Assembly (NCBI GenBank): GCA_012845835.1
Contig: JABAKD010000030.1
Span: 15,765,210 to 15,829,209, forward strand
Length of the DNA stretch: 64,000 bases
Reading direction: 5' to 3'
Source of the DNA: Undaria pinnatifida
Lineage: Eukaryota > Sar > Phaeophyceae > Laminariales > Alariaceae
In this document: in pieces, positions 11,411-22,715 of the stretch
How the letters are laid out: each line of letters begins with the position of its first letter
Numbering within the stretch: the first letter of the stretch is position 1
The notes under the pieces: generated by a model
The model's database searches: none
What the model saw: the letters and a program-made list of their open reading frames with translations, nothing else
What the model was told of the DNA's origin: nothing
Made by a program: the position numbers and the translations under genes

Positions 11411-12280
11411 AATTTGACGTGAAATATAGGTGGTTTCGTGGTAATCTTAGGCTTGATTTGTTGAACCCTAATTGAGTGTTTTTCTTTCGGGTCTTACACG
11501 GATCAGTCCTAGTGTACTTTTGATCGCCTATATTCTTAATCAGCGATTTCTGTTACGATTGCTGCGGTTCAATTCCGCTAGCTACGGCGTTGGATATCAA
11601 TATTCGGGTGTTTGGAGCAGAGGCAGTGTTGGTTTGAAGTTGACATTATTAGATATTTGAGTCATGTACCTTGCTTGAATAAGCAAGGTTCCGTATGGTG
11701 CGCTTAGGTTGAACGTTCTCGTGACGTGCACACAGGATGGGGGGATGTTGGTTTATGCCTGCGCACAAGTCCGATGTATGATGTGCATGATGACTGCATA
11801 GAATCTACCGAGATGGTAGAGTAGAACAATTAATACGATTAGCGGTCCCAATCTTCGATATGTTCGAATTGATCCCCCTTTGGCTCAGTGTACCGTTAAT
11901 AGCAATACTGCTGTTTCTCAGTTCACTATTTGTTATCTTCGGGTGTGCATGTTCGGAGTGGTCCCCGGGACTCCGGGACTGTAATAGACTATCTTGTCCT
12001 TTCCTGATGGTCCTTCTTGTCCTTTGCCTGATGGTCCCTCGTAATCTCCAGGTGAGCCACCCTACGCCGGGCATACACATTGTCGATTAGGGGGCTCTCG
12101 AACTACCAGTTACGGCATGCAGCATTTCGTCAAGTGCACACATATGTACTTATACATGTGTGTACGATACTCCTGTGAATACCAGGTACCACAGTACCAT
12201 GCTCCGTGTAAAAGTGCTTGGTAATTTGCGTAATTTGCAGGGCTGCCTTCGACATGAAATACTGATCCTGTAGACTATGG
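11411..12280. other. No gene recognised
   Basis: Short open frames only (76-91 codons). Both strands of 11805-12090 are open, which argues against coding. I see no member of the repeat families found elsewhere. Confidence 0.45.
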
Positions 12281-12284
12281 CGTG

Positions 12285-12500
12285 GTTACTCACGATTACG
12301 GTATTTGCACGGCACGCTTCCGCGGTAATTGAAAACCAAGGCAGTCGCGGTACAGTGGTTATAAATCACGGCATTTCCACGGCACACTTCCGCGGCAAGT
12401 AGTGGAAACCACGGTGAGTCATGGAATCGCGGCATTTACCACCAACCGGGGTTTAATCGCGGCAATTTTACGGCGATAAAACTACCGAGGACAGCCGCCC
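12285..12500. repeat. Degenerate GGCATTTCCACGGCACACTTCC repeats
   Basis: Three or four imperfect copies of a motif built around CACGGCACRCTTCCGCGG and TCGCGGCATTT follow one another. A similar motif (CGCGGTATTTCCACGGCA) occurs near 34065. It is a local simple-sequence array without coding content. Confidence 0.45.
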
Positions 12501-12749
12501 TGGTATTTTTTTTACGCGGCGGAAGACGCCTGTAAGTAAGTAAAGATCCACGAATTACAACAGCATGTCTAAATTATTACAACATAAATACAATCCAGCT
12601 GTGAGATGGAAGATTTCGTCGAAACTCATCTTTGCAAGCTGCATGCGTGATACCCCGATCGCGCGTATTATAATACAACAATAGTGTTTTTTCATTTCTT
12701 CAAGTAGCCTATAGTCTAGACTAATTACTCTTTGATTTCTAGGGGACAG

Positions 12750-12995
12750 GCATTTGGTCATCAGTTTTTTTCGTCGCGGCCTCTGTATGGTATTCTCGGA
12801 ACTGGAATTCCTCGGTCGGTCAAATCGCTTCGTTCGATCGCCGTCTTCGGGGGGCGGCTCCAACGCCCCTCACCATACCTTATCCGTTCCGCGCCTCGAC
12901 CTGAACGCGGATGGAGGCTGAGCGAGACATACGAGAAGTGCGCAAATTCTGTGTTTCGAACGATACTCTCCAGTTGTTCTTCGGATCTTGATGTA
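12750..12995 (+). repeat. F-family dispersed repeat, copy 1
   Basis: The copy shares with 16303-16515 and 49848-50108 the blocks CTCGGAACTGGAATTC, a hairpin-forming GCCGTCTTCGGGGGGCGGCT, TCCGTTCCGC and CTGAGCGAGAC...CGAGAAGTGCGCAAA, in the same order. Identity is much higher around the hairpin than in the flanks. No protein frame is conserved among the three copies. Confidence 0.75.
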
Positions 12996-13790
12996 TGGAG
13001 AGGTTGATAAAGTAAGACTTGGCAAGACATTACCTTCAAATTGGGTTCATATTTTGTCCCAAAACAAATAAAGTTTACCCTAAAAAATATCCCCATGCTA
13101 CCGCGGTAGGTGTCATAGTAGTGCATTTCATTATTGAATTTCGGCAGGTACGTACGTGCTTGGATAGACATGGGACGCGCACGCATGACTAAAACGAGGA
13201 GGTGGTGATCTCGATTACTGCGCCAGAAAAAGCCACACAGCAGCATTACGATTGGCTGCGTCCCCGGCCTCGAGGGTGGTAGTTCGGGCACGTCGGCAGA
13301 GTTTGTACTCGTGCAAGTAATATTGGTACGAGTAAGAGCACCCCACTGATACTTTACAACACACACCGATGCGCTCTATTACACACACGCTTCTTGTCTG
13401 ACTTAAAGCATGGGCAGGGTGTACCAAAACAACAGGGAATAACTTTTCGACATAAAAATCAAAGGGGAGCTGCGCCACGCGAAGGTCGTAGTAAATAATA
13501 GACCGTATCCACGGAAGAAACCAGTGTCATTCATTCGTCCCGGTATCGCATCGGCGGGTAGTTCTTTTCCCCGAGAAAATTCTATGGAGAGATGCATAGG
13601 CGGTGTGGAAGGCATGCCTTGATGTTGCTGCGGTGCCTCTGTCTCCGTTATTGCTTTGGTCGTTTGCCGCGGTCAACTGGAAAAGGCGGCTTTGTTGGTA
13701 CGCAACGGACAATTATTGTGTTGCTTCCGACTTGAGGTGCTCTTTGCTGCTGATTGCTGATTGATCACCTCGCGAGAATTACATAGACCC
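12996..13790. other. No gene recognised
   Basis: A minus-strand open frame of 201 codons (13366-12761) crosses this stretch but runs through the non-coding F repeat at its 3' side, so I do not accept it as a gene. The part 13366-13000 alone remains unassigned. Confidence 0.4.
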
Positions 13791-14160
13791 GGTCGCCCGG
13801 GTGGTCTACCGAATACTACTAGCGTTGGTCCTTGAGTTCGATTCCCACCGTTGTAAGGTTTTATTCTTTGTTTTCAGAAAAATGCAAAATAGAGCCAACG
13901 TACTGCGGAGAACGCATATCAGGGTGCGTAGGTACAATTCCACGCGAATCGACGAGGGAAGCAAGTGCTGAATTCTTCTCGCGAAAAAAATTAGGAAATG
14001 TACCGTAGTGGGGAGGGGAGCAGGAGGGCCCGCTATGGTACCCCTGATCTGAGGTTTACTACTACTACTCGGAGGGAGGGTGAGAGTAGTGCAAGGAATT
14101 GGGATGGCATGAAAACTGATACAAAATCGAGAACAGTTTTCAGACACGCTACACCAACAA
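13791..14160 (+). repeat. tRNA-derived SINE, G family, copy 1
   Basis: The head reads GGTCGCCCGGGTGGTC and carries a pol III B box GAGTTCGATTC at 13834-13844. The A-box region is damaged by a small deletion relative to copy 2. The body shares with copy 2 GTACAATT, ACGCGA.TCGACGAGGGAAG, GGGGAGGG and GGAGGGCCCGCTATG, in order. Total length is about 350 bp. Confidence 0.7.
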
Positions 14161-15590
14161 GTAATTACAGCAGTACAGCGGGGGTATTCAGATTCAAGAT
14201 CACGCTGTCTGTGACAAGCACAAGCAGGCGCTCATTCAATGCCCTTATTTATCTGCAGTGTGGGCAATATATGGCTGTTAGGGTGCCAGGACATGGCGAT
14301 TTGAACGCTCTTCTTACGTCCCGAATGGCTTTATCTTTGGCGATCTGGGTACCAACTGTATAGATTCATCCTAAGAACGAAAGGTTGTATGAATTGCGGT
14401 CGCATGGCGAATGTTTGTTCTACTCGTCGAGTAGTTAGTATGCAAGAAAGCCCGCGAAAATATTTGCGAGATTAGGTTTTGTACTCAATAAGCGGATGAA
14501 ATCGGATTTTTCAGCATTTGCTTTTCATGGTCTCATTAGCGACGAAAGGTGATAATAGTATTGTATGATGATTCGACCATTACGCGAGTCAAATACGCAC
14601 TGGTTTGGCCTAATTTCAGATTTTTCTCTACAGTACAGTTATTATGCTCGAGTGGTGGCAGTCCTATTGTTCCATTTATAATATATCATTATGTCGTTTT
14701 ACTTTGAACAGCCCATTTTTGTTTGAAATTGTGATTACAACCGGGCAGCCCTTAATCCTGCATATATGTTGCGCTTAGTGCTGTTGTTGCTGTTCAAGCG
14801 TTTCTCATCCTCATTTTGAGCGTGCTTGCTCGGCACGTCAACCTGATATAATGCACTTAAAATAGTTTTTGTGAAACCTATCGCGCAAATAGTTGGTCGA
14901 ATTGCGCTCGCATTGCAAATATTTGCCGTACACGGAAGTACGCGAGAAAACCGGAGTCGGTCAAAATAATTGTGAGCTTATCGGGTCAGAGCCTACCAGC
15001 CAATCACTAATAAGCCAACTGGGTCGGGGTTGACACGCCTTGCGGGGAAGTATCGAGCCGGGAGATTATCGTCGTGGTTCCCGCGTTGTTGGAGCTGTAG
15101 ATATTCGGAGGATTTAAGAACCGGGGATGGGGCTCTATCTCCCCTGTGTGCGACGGAACGGTCCCCCATTGGTTCGTGAGCTTCTATCATTCTCCTACGG
15201 TGGGGCGGCGCCGTGGAGCTCGAACCAAAATCAGTAATTTTAGACAACGGAGTTGGGTTTCCACACCGTGAGGGGCCGTGACGACCCGAGATAACTCGGT
15301 TTTATTCCCCGGTTGGTCTAACTTTTAGATATATATAGAATAACCTCTGGACCGGAGATGAGAACCTATCGTCCCCGGGTGAAGTTGGCTCTAGAATATA
15401 CAACCCCCAGCCAATCATAGTTCGGCCGGTCGGAAGGGTTGGGGATTATTTCCACACTGTGCGGAGAGGTATTAGCCCTGGTGATGATATCCGTGTGCGT
15501 TCCCGGGTTGTCGTATATATATGTACAAGGGCTCCGCTCGGCGGGCGGCTGACACCGCCCGCTACACTCGCGCAAGGCAAGGAAGAATGC
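14161..15590. other. No gene recognised; faint internal similarity
   Basis: The stretch has short open frames only. Parts of 14995-15090 and 15400-15500 look alike (CAGCCAATCA, then GGGTTGG and a CCCGGGTTGT-type block), and 15355-15420 resembles 24540-24620. These are decayed copies of something dispersed but too diverged to define. Confidence 0.35.
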
Positions 15591-15594
15591 AACA

Positions 15595-16060
15595 AAAAAC
15601 ATGTAAAGGGGACAGAAAGAAGGAGGCCCGTGATTTGGTGCAAACAGCGATATGATAATGCCAAGAGCTGCTTGTGCAGAGCAAGTTGCCCTGTTGTGCT
15701 CAGCTGTGCTGTGTGCTTTTGTTACCGGGTGTTAGGTTTTGATCGGCAGTACGGGGGTAATTTGCGTGGGGGAAAAAACAGGGGCCCGTGAAAGATCAAA
15801 TACACTAGACTACATGTATGTAGAAAAAGAAAAAGAAGAAAAGTGGCACATCAGAACAACACGTATTATACCCGGTACTGCTCTATGTTCGAAAGAAAGC
15901 ACACAGCGCAGCACGACACAGCACCGCAGCGAAGGGCACGGCAGCGCACCGTACGGCTCCGCACGGCGCTACGCTCCGCTGCTGGGCTATATATAGCCGG
16001 ACTGATCTGAGCTGGGCGTGCATTGTGATCCAACAGCGTAGTTCCTGATGGTATGTACAA
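15595..16060 (+). repeat. H-family repeat, copy 1 (AGC/GCA-rich)
   Basis: The copy shares with 23650-24075 the blocks GCTTGTGCAGAGC, a CGCAC.GCGC-rich core, CTGGGCTATATATA-like sequence, GAGCTGGG.GTGC and GTGATCCAACA.CGTAG. The core is full of short overlapping palindromes (GCGCTACGCTCC, CGCACGGCGC), so transcripts would be strongly structured. Confidence 0.65.
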
Positions 16061-16089
16061 ACCTGGTGTATTAATAGTAGTACCGGTAT

Positions 16090-16275
16090 GTACTATTAGC
16101 CTCAAGGTCTATTCTCGTTGGTTCGAATCCCGGTGTCATCGGGGGAAAAAATGATCCTCGTAAAAACATAATACCTGGTAGATGTCAATTTGACTTACTT
16201 TGTGGTCTTCTAGTAGATAGACTGTTCGCTCATAAGCCTGGTTTTCGTTGGTTGAATCCAGGGGTCATAAACATA
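16090..16275 (+). repeat. Two tRNA-like remnants with B-box sequence
   Basis: A perfect B box GGTTCGAATCC lies at 16120-16130 with an A-box-like TAGCCTCAAGG only 12 nt upstream, too close for a functional tRNA gene. A second similar block near 16195-16265 has GGTTGAATCC. They look like truncated tRNA-derived heads. Confidence 0.3.
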
Positions 16276-16302
16276 TATGAAATCCTTCTTTGGTGTCATG
16301 TA

Positions 16303-16515
16303 TTATTTGGTCAGGAGTTTTTTGTCTCGGCCGAAGTATGCGATTCGCGGAACTGGAATTCTCGGTCGAATATAGCTTGGTTCGAGCGCCGCCTTCGGGG
16401 GGCGGCTCCAACGCCCCTCGCCCTGCCGTGTCCGTTCCGCACATCGACGTGAACGCGGACGGGTGCCGAGCGAGACGAGCGAGAAGTTGCAAAAATACCG
16501 CATGTCGAGGAGGAG
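16303..16515 (+). repeat. F-family dispersed repeat, copy 2
   Basis: The conserved hairpin GCCGCCTTCGGGGGGCGGC is intact here. Flanking blocks match copies 1 and 3, including CGGAACTGGAATTCTCGG and the GAGCGAGACGAGCGAGAAG block. Confidence 0.75.
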
Positions 16516-16857
16516 TTTTGGAAAAATTGTTGAATCTTAATGGCTGCAACGCCTGAATGATTTACAAAATTGGCATCACTTCCAAACGGTACGTGATAAT
16601 GTTTGGAATTTTGCGGTGGCATACTCTCGAGCGTTAGTTTCTTTGATGTACTTTTTTACTAGTTCGTTTGTTTTCTTGCTCGGCATTTTTGTTGCTTTTG
16701 TTTCTGCTCGTTTTGCCAGCTGGAAATTCAATTTTTTAGTGTGGGTTCACCTAAAACGTGACACAACTTACCGACGATATCCAACAGCTTCGTGCCACAA
16801 ATTACCGACGGCAAGACGTTTCGTGACAAAATAACTCCCAAATCATGATACTTTCAA

Positions 16858-18709
16858 GTAACAGAATTTCGAGACAAAACCAAGCAGGTAGAGCCGTCTC
16901 TTCGGCCTTTGGCCTTGGCTTAAGCACGGCCGTTGACACTCCAGCCAGCCTCTGCTGTAGGCATGAACGAATGCGGTTGATTCGCAGCGAACTGTCCCGC
17001 CGTGCTCGCTTCTATCTGGCCATTGTCCATGCCATTTCATGTCACCTTCCTTCTGTTTTGAGCTCGTCGTCGTACGGTTGAGGTACGAGGGAATCCGTAC
17101 GTACTCGGTGAGAACAGCAGTATGTACGACGAGCATGAACGCCAACTGACGACATTGGCAAGCACACAACAGCAGGCGTAGCAGCAGTAGCCGAAGGGCG
17201 AAACTTCTAGTACATAATGCAGCAACTAGTAGCAATCAGAACTACAGCAGATAGCTCAAAGTGCAGTGCGAGTGCCGTTGGCAAGTGTAGTCGTACACGC
17301 ATCACTCTGTCCAATATAGACTATAACATAATCTCGAGACAAAACCAAGCAGGTAGAGCCGTCTCTTCGGCCTTTGGCCCTGGCTTAAGCACGGCCGCTG
17401 ACACTCCAGCCAGCCTCTGCTGTAGGCATGAACGAATGCGGTTGATTCGCAGCGAACTGTCCCGCCGTGCTCGCTTCTATGTGGCCATTGTCCATGCCAT
17501 TTCATGTCACCTTCCTTCTGTTTTGAGCTCGTCGTCGTACGGTTGAGGTACGAGGAAACCCGTACGTACTCGGTGAGAACAGCAGTATGTACGACGCGCA
17601 CGAACGCCAACTGACAACATTGGCAAGCACACAACAGCAGGCGTAGCAGCAGTAGCCGAAGGGCGAAACTTCTAGCACATAATGCAGCAACTAGTAGCAA
17701 CCAGAACTACAGCAGATAGCTCTAAGTGCAGTGCGAGTGCCGTTGGCAAGTTTAGTCGTACACGCATCACTCTGTCCAATATAGACTATAACAGAATCTC
17801 GAGACAAAACCAAGCAGGTAGAGCCGTCTCTTCGGCCTTTGGCCCTGGCTTAAGCACGGCCGCTGACACTCCAGCCAGCCTCTGCTGTAGGCATGAACGA
17901 GTGCGGTTGATTCGCAGCGAACTATCCCGCTGTGCTCGCTTCTATGTGGCCATTGTCCATGCCATTTCATGTCACCTTCCTTTTGTTTTCAGCTCGTCGT
18001 CGTACGGTTGAGGTACGAGGAAACCCGTACGTACTCGGTAAGAACAGCAGTATGTACGACGAGCACGAACGCCAACTGACAACATTGGCAAGCACACAAC
18101 AGCAGGCGTAGCAGCAGTAGCCGAAGGGCGAAACTTCTAGCACATAATGCAGCAACTAGTAGCAACCAGAACTACAGCAGATAGCTCTAAGTGCAGTGCG
18201 AGTGCCGTTGGCAAGTTTAGTCGTACACGCATCACTCTGTCCAATATAGACTATAACAGAATCTCGAGACAAAACCAAGCAGGTAGAGCTTCGGCCTTTG
18301 GCCCTGGCTTAAGCACGGCCGCTGACACTCCAGGCAGCCTCTGCTGTAGGCATGAACGAGTGCGGTTGATTCGCAGCGAACTATCCCGCTGTGCTCGCTT
18401 CTATGTGGCCATTGTCCATGCCATTTCATGCCACCTTCCTTCTGTTTTGAGCTCGTCGTCGTACGGTTGAGGTACGAGGAAACCCGTACCTACTGGGTAA
18501 GAACAGCAGTATGTACGACGAGCATGAACGCCAACTGACAACATTGGCAAGCACACAACAGCAGGTGTAGCAGCTGTAGCAGGAGGGCGAAACTTCTAGC
18601 ACATAATGCAGCAACTAGTAGCAACCAGAACTACAGCAGATAGCTCAAAGTGCAGTGCGAGTGCCGTGGGCAAGTTAGTCGTACACGCATCACTCTGTCC
18701 AATATATAA
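16858..18709. repeat. Tandem satellite, four units of 465 bp
   Basis: The block GAGACAAAACCAAGCAGG starts at 16871, 17336, 17801 and 18266, an exact 465-bp period. Units are nearly identical. The fourth lacks six bases (CGTCTC) near 18290 and ends early at AATATA near 18706. Because 465 is a multiple of three, the same 109- to 132-codon frames recur on both strands in every unit, but each is closed by stops and none resembles a known protein. Each unit contains an inverted GTACG...CGTAC motif. Confidence 0.9.
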
Positions 18710-18715
18710 CAACCG

Positions 18716-19104
18716 GTTATGTCTCTATTGATGAAGAAAAAAAATATTACATTTCCTGTAAGAATGATACGTCGTACGAGCGGACGTTCTGGTGGACTGC
18801 TGCTGGGAGACCATCGAGCACATCGCATGTTTCACCCAAACAAGAGCCAACAAGAGGCAGCGCACAGGGGCCCCCAACGCAGAGACACGTGACAACCACG
18901 GCCAGCTGTCGATCGCGTAATTCGCCGGTAGTCCGTGCTTCGGTGGGTGTATCGGAAGTCGTTCGTAGTACTGATGTAGATCGTCGAAAAACCACGTGGC
19001 ATCGTTCTGGTGGCAAACTCGCCAGTAGACCCCCCAAAATATATTTACCTTTTCTTTTTCTTGGCCCCATGCACCCATTTCCTTTCCTTTCTCTTCTTTG
19101 TTCT
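18716..19104. other. No gene recognised
   Basis: Both strands carry open frames of about 100 codons in the same place (18725-19170), the usual sign of composition and not of coding. No repeat family recognised. Confidence 0.4.
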
Positions 19105-19465
19105 TTGTTTTTTTTTTCCAATTGGCTTGCGTCTGTTATGCGTATGCGTAGTGATAGATACTACGTTTGATATATTTTATACGTGGTAGTGTTTCTTGGG
19201 TGGCAAGCGGTATAGTCGGTTTTCCCAGGCGCGAGTAATGAGACGTATGCACCGGTATGGACCTGGCACATCGTATACTGACTCCCGATCTCACTTTTAT
19301 ATGTTTCGGTGGAGGCATGAATTGCGTCAGCTGTGATTTATGCGTGTACCACCTTGAGTTGTTTGTGTTTTTCCCTAGGGTATTCGTCTGCTCCAGAGTG
19401 ACTGGAACCAGTCCTGTGACCACGGACTTGATTGTGCGAGTTAATGTGAGAACAACAACAACTGA
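19105..19465 (+). mobile_element. E-family short element, copy 1
   Basis: The copy runs from CCAATTGGCTTGCGTCTG through GCGTATGCGTAGTGATAGA, GGTGGCAAGCGGTATAGTC and GACCACGGACTTGAT to a short AAC-repeat tail near 19455. It is about 350 bp, has no open frame and matches 28372-29375 (interrupted) and the reverse complement of 33511-33861. The AAC tail fits a SINE-like retroposon, but no clear pol III boxes were found. Confidence 0.7.
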
Positions 19466-19689
19466 AATATTGCCTGTTTCTTGACCTGTCAGCTGCTTCC
19501 TCTGCAAATTTGGTTTTTCTGCCAACACGATTTTGAACTTTTTCGCGATTTTCTCCTTTTTTTGTCTAGTAAGTGGAACTTCCTACCATTTGCCGCTAAT
19601 TTGCCCCCTGTGCATTAGTTGCGGAACGTCCAGCTTTAGCTTTTCTTTGATTACAACCATTTGTTTTGTAGTTGACGAAGCTTCGTCGG

Positions 19690-19875
19690 CTGAGATCTGG
19701 GCTGGGCTCATCAGCTCCACACCGCCCAGCACCCCATCGCAGCGCTATAGCTCAGAGCAACGAAGCGCCGTGCAGTGCCCTGCGGCTCAGCTCAGCGGCG
19801 CACCACAGCGCAGCTCTAGCTCAGAAGAGCGAAGCGCTATGCTTTGCTGTGCTCTGCCGTCGCGATCGTTCGTTG
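19690..19875 (-). repeat. H2-type GC-rich structured repeat, copy 1
   Basis: The reverse complement matches 24145-24315 along its length, for example GAGCTATAGCGCTGCG, GGGGTGCTGGGCGGTG and GAGCTGATGAGCC. It is built of GCGCTGC-like short palindromes. Confidence 0.7.
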
Positions 19876-20025
19876 TTTATGATACCTAAAACTCCGCGTA
19901 GGCTGATATTTTGGTATTTGGCGCTTTATTCTATATCGCGTCAACCATCGTAATATCATACAATATGGGGGAGGGAATGTAATCTCTATGCAAAGATCCT
20001 GTTCCTTTTTAATCAATTGTCAGCC

Positions 20026-20375
20026 GGCCGCCCCGGTGGTCTAGTGGTTTTACCCTCGAATACTACCAACGTTTGGTTGTCCTTGAGTTCGACACCCACC
20101 ACGATGAAATTTGACTTTATTTGCAAAAATGCAATGACAAAAGAAAAGAGATCAACTGCTGAGAGCGCCTGCTAGGTACAATTAATTCGACGCGAGTCGA
20201 CGAGGGAAGAAAATGCTCGATTCTCCTCGCGGTAAAAATGAGGGCACGTGATGAAGTGGGGAGGGAGGAGGAGGGCCCGCTATGTGACCCCGGATCTGAG
20301 TTACTACTGGGAGGGAGCGCGAGAATGGTGCGGGGATGATAAATAAATGGGATGAAGAAAAAAAATGTTGCAAAG
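20026..20375 (+). repeat. tRNA-derived SINE, G family, copy 2
   Basis: The head has a consensus A box TGGTCTAGTGG at 20037-20047 and a B box GAGTTCGACAC at 20085-20095, at tRNA-like spacing. The body (TCGACGAGGGAAG, GGGGAGGG, GGAGGGCCCGCTATG) matches copy 1. The 3' side ends in A-rich GAAGAAAAAAAATG near 20355. Confidence 0.8.
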
Positions 20376-20713
20376 GTATATTATTATTACTACCAGTAAA
20401 AATTATGTCAGTCTCTAGGAAATACGACACGGCACTATCAGCAGTCGTCATGGTAGAGACACTCCGGATATTATGTATTGAGGGGACGCGTCCGATTTCG
20501 ACAACGTGAAAGCACCCACGAAGCAAAGATAGCAGACACACATATCCCGCCTTCCCGAGAAAAAACAAAGAAGAAGCGCTACGCCAATGTCCCGTACGAG
20601 CAAAGCCACCTCCGCACCTATCTTAGACAACGCCGCCGCAACGAGAGATCGCCCTCCTCTTCCTCGTTTTTCTCCTCGCCCGCAACTACGCAGACCAATC
20701 AATGCGACAGCCT

Positions 20714-20959
20714 TCACGTAACAAACAAAGCAATCTTCTTATAAAACCTCGCCGGCTGACATGGCCCCATGTCGACGTTTGACGCAAACCGACTTTGCAT
20801 CCTGTCGACTTCGAACCTCCATTGCCACGGGGACAGCAGTGCAGTCTCTTCATTAATGCCAAGGCCTCTTTCGTTTCGCCTAGAGGCGACGCGGGTTCTC
20901 GATAATACTCTTTTCGGTATTTTTGTTTGATAGACGCCAACTTTTACTTGACGGCGCAT
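20714..20959 (-). CDS. Possible small exon of unknown function
   Basis: I do not recognise it. An ATG at 20959 opens an 81-codon frame with a protein-like middle (SPWQWRFEVDRMQSRFASN). A second minus frame over the same bases is also open, and a plus-strand frame of 88 codons overlaps its 3' part. No neighbouring exon could be tied to it. Confidence 0.22.
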   Translation of the reverse strand: MRRQVKVGVYQTKIPKRVLSRTRVASRRNERGLGINEETALLSPWQWRFEVDRMQSRFASNVDMGPCQPARFYKKIALFVT

Positions 20960-21053
20960 TTAACATTGTGTGTTTCTCCTATCCTTGCCTTCTTTGTTGT
21001 ATAATAGTACGTTTTTTTTCTGTCAAATCATGACTTTCAGAATCCCATGTTCG

Positions 21054-21165
21054 TATTAAACTCTTGGCATTACTTTAAAGCCCAATGCATGCCATATCGG
21101 ACAGCTACACCTTAAGTTGTCGAAGTGCTGCCCTACCCTACCCGAAGCATTCCCTTGTGTTGTGT
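21054..21165 (+). repeat. Dispersed repeat with CTCTTGGCATTACTTT and GAAGTGCTGCCCT
   Basis: Two blocks, CTCTTGGCATTACTTTA and GTCGAAGTGCTGCCCT.CCCTACC, occur here and at 25208-25345 in the same order. The second block also occurs as its complement at 38531-38580. Confidence 0.5.
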
Positions 21166-21195
21166 GCCCTTGGGCGCATTATTATTACAAAAAAG

Positions 21196-21306
21196 CTCGC
21201 ATGGACGTCTATTGAAATGCAAGTTCAACTCCCTCGCTTGGACGTCCATTAAAATGCAAGTTCAACTGCCTCGCATGGACGTCCATTAAAATGCAAGTTC
21301 AACTAC
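21196..21306. repeat. 37-bp tandem repeat, three units
   Basis: CTCGCATGGACGTCCATTAA, followed by AATGCAAGTTCAACTGC, recurs with start points at 21196, 21233 and 21270. It is too short to be coding. Confidence 0.85.
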
Positions 21307-21504
21307 CAAAAAGCAAAGTTGCAAGCTCAACTCCCAAAAACAAATCTTGGAAAAAAAGAGTTAACAAATACTCGGAGTACCTGTTTTTGAGAGATTTTGT
21401 CCCGGGTATACCAGTAAATGACCACTATGCTTGGCCTTCACCCGTTTTTGGTTGTGTCTAAGCCAATCAGATGCCTTCATATACATTACACCCAATCAGA
21501 TGTA

Positions 21505-22715
21505 ATATATTGATCCCCTATCACCCGCACCATCGCCTAGACCTAGCACCACTCGTATAACAAACCCCTCACCTAAAGCCCTTCCTCCCCCCCCCCCCAC
21601 TCTCCCACCCCCCCCCCCTCCAACGCCCCCTCTTTTCCGACCACCTGCACGATCGCCTAGACCTAGCACCACGCGTATAACAAGCTGCTACATATCTTTG
21701 ATCTCACAGCCGAAGTGTATTTGAATATTATTTGTGACCTAAACCTCCTCAAAAATCTCCCCCCCCCCCCCCCCCCCCCCCTCTTGCTCTCCCTTACTCA
21801 AACGCGCCACCAAATATCGAAATCCGCCACATTAATAAACACTTCACGCACAGGATATCACCTCACTATCTTTCGAGAGCCATCCATGCCGCTGTCCCCC
21901 CCCCCCCCCCCCCGCCTCGAACGCCCCCTTCTTCCCCATCACCCGCACCATCGCCTAGACCTAGCACCACACGTACAACAAACCCCTCACCTAAAGCCCT
22001 TCCTCCCCCCCCGCCCCCCTCCCGCCCCCACACCCCCCACCTCCCCCCCAACCCATCCCAACCCCACCCCCTCGAACACTCCACCCTCTCTTTACTCACT
22101 GATTGTACGACTTACCCCAGGATATACATGATAAACTGATGTATTATCTAAAACCGTCACATTTATCCCCTCAAAATAATGTATAGTTTCCAGGCACATA
22201 TTGAGCTGCCCCCCCCGCCCCTCCCCCCGCCCCAACCTCCCCCCCCGCCCCAAATAATATACTGGTGCCAAAACCGTCAGATTTATCCCCTCGAAAGGAT
22301 TTATAGCTTACATGCACAAATTGCCCCCTCCCACCCCCCCCCCCCCCCCCCTCCAAACCCGCTCGCTTTTGATCAAAACCAGGCCCCCACGTCCTTCAAA
22401 ACTCCGCCCCACCCCCTCACCGGTTATTCGACTTACAAGATTCACTTGATGAAAGGATACATTTCCCTTCACAGCTGTCAGATTTTGTCCCCCTCAGAAA
22501 CGGGTTTTATAGTTTCCGCGCACAGACTAACTAAAATCATCCTGTTGACCCTGATAGCTACACTGTAGTTGTAAGGGGAGTCGCCGACCTATATCCTTAA
22601 TGAGGACACACAATTCGTAATGCGCGCGATCGGAGTATCACACACAGCTTGCAAAGATGAGTTTCAACTAAATCTTCGATCTCACAGCTGGAGTGTATTT
22701 TCATTTTTTATAATA
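21505..22715 (+). repeat. M-family repeat, copy 5
   Basis: The copy starts in module C (CACCCGCACCATCGCCTAGA). It then has an inner A-like module near 21690-21740, module D near 21785-21900, module C again, three B modules separated by C runs, and the terminal A module ending near 22712. The inner A' shows that the element is itself built of repeated cassettes. Confidence 0.8.

Noticed and set aside
12761-13366. A 201-codon minus-strand gene
   Set aside because: About half of it is the F repeat, whose other copies do not preserve the frame.
16845-18470. A tandem gene family encoding repeated 109- and 132-codon proteins
   Set aside because: The period is a multiple of three, so any open frame is repeated in each unit on both strands. 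No start context, motif or strand preference supports coding.
18426-18614. Transcription signals inside satellite units
   Set aside because: TATA-like phrases near TATAGTCTATATTGG occur, but nothing sets them apart from background in an AT-rich junction.
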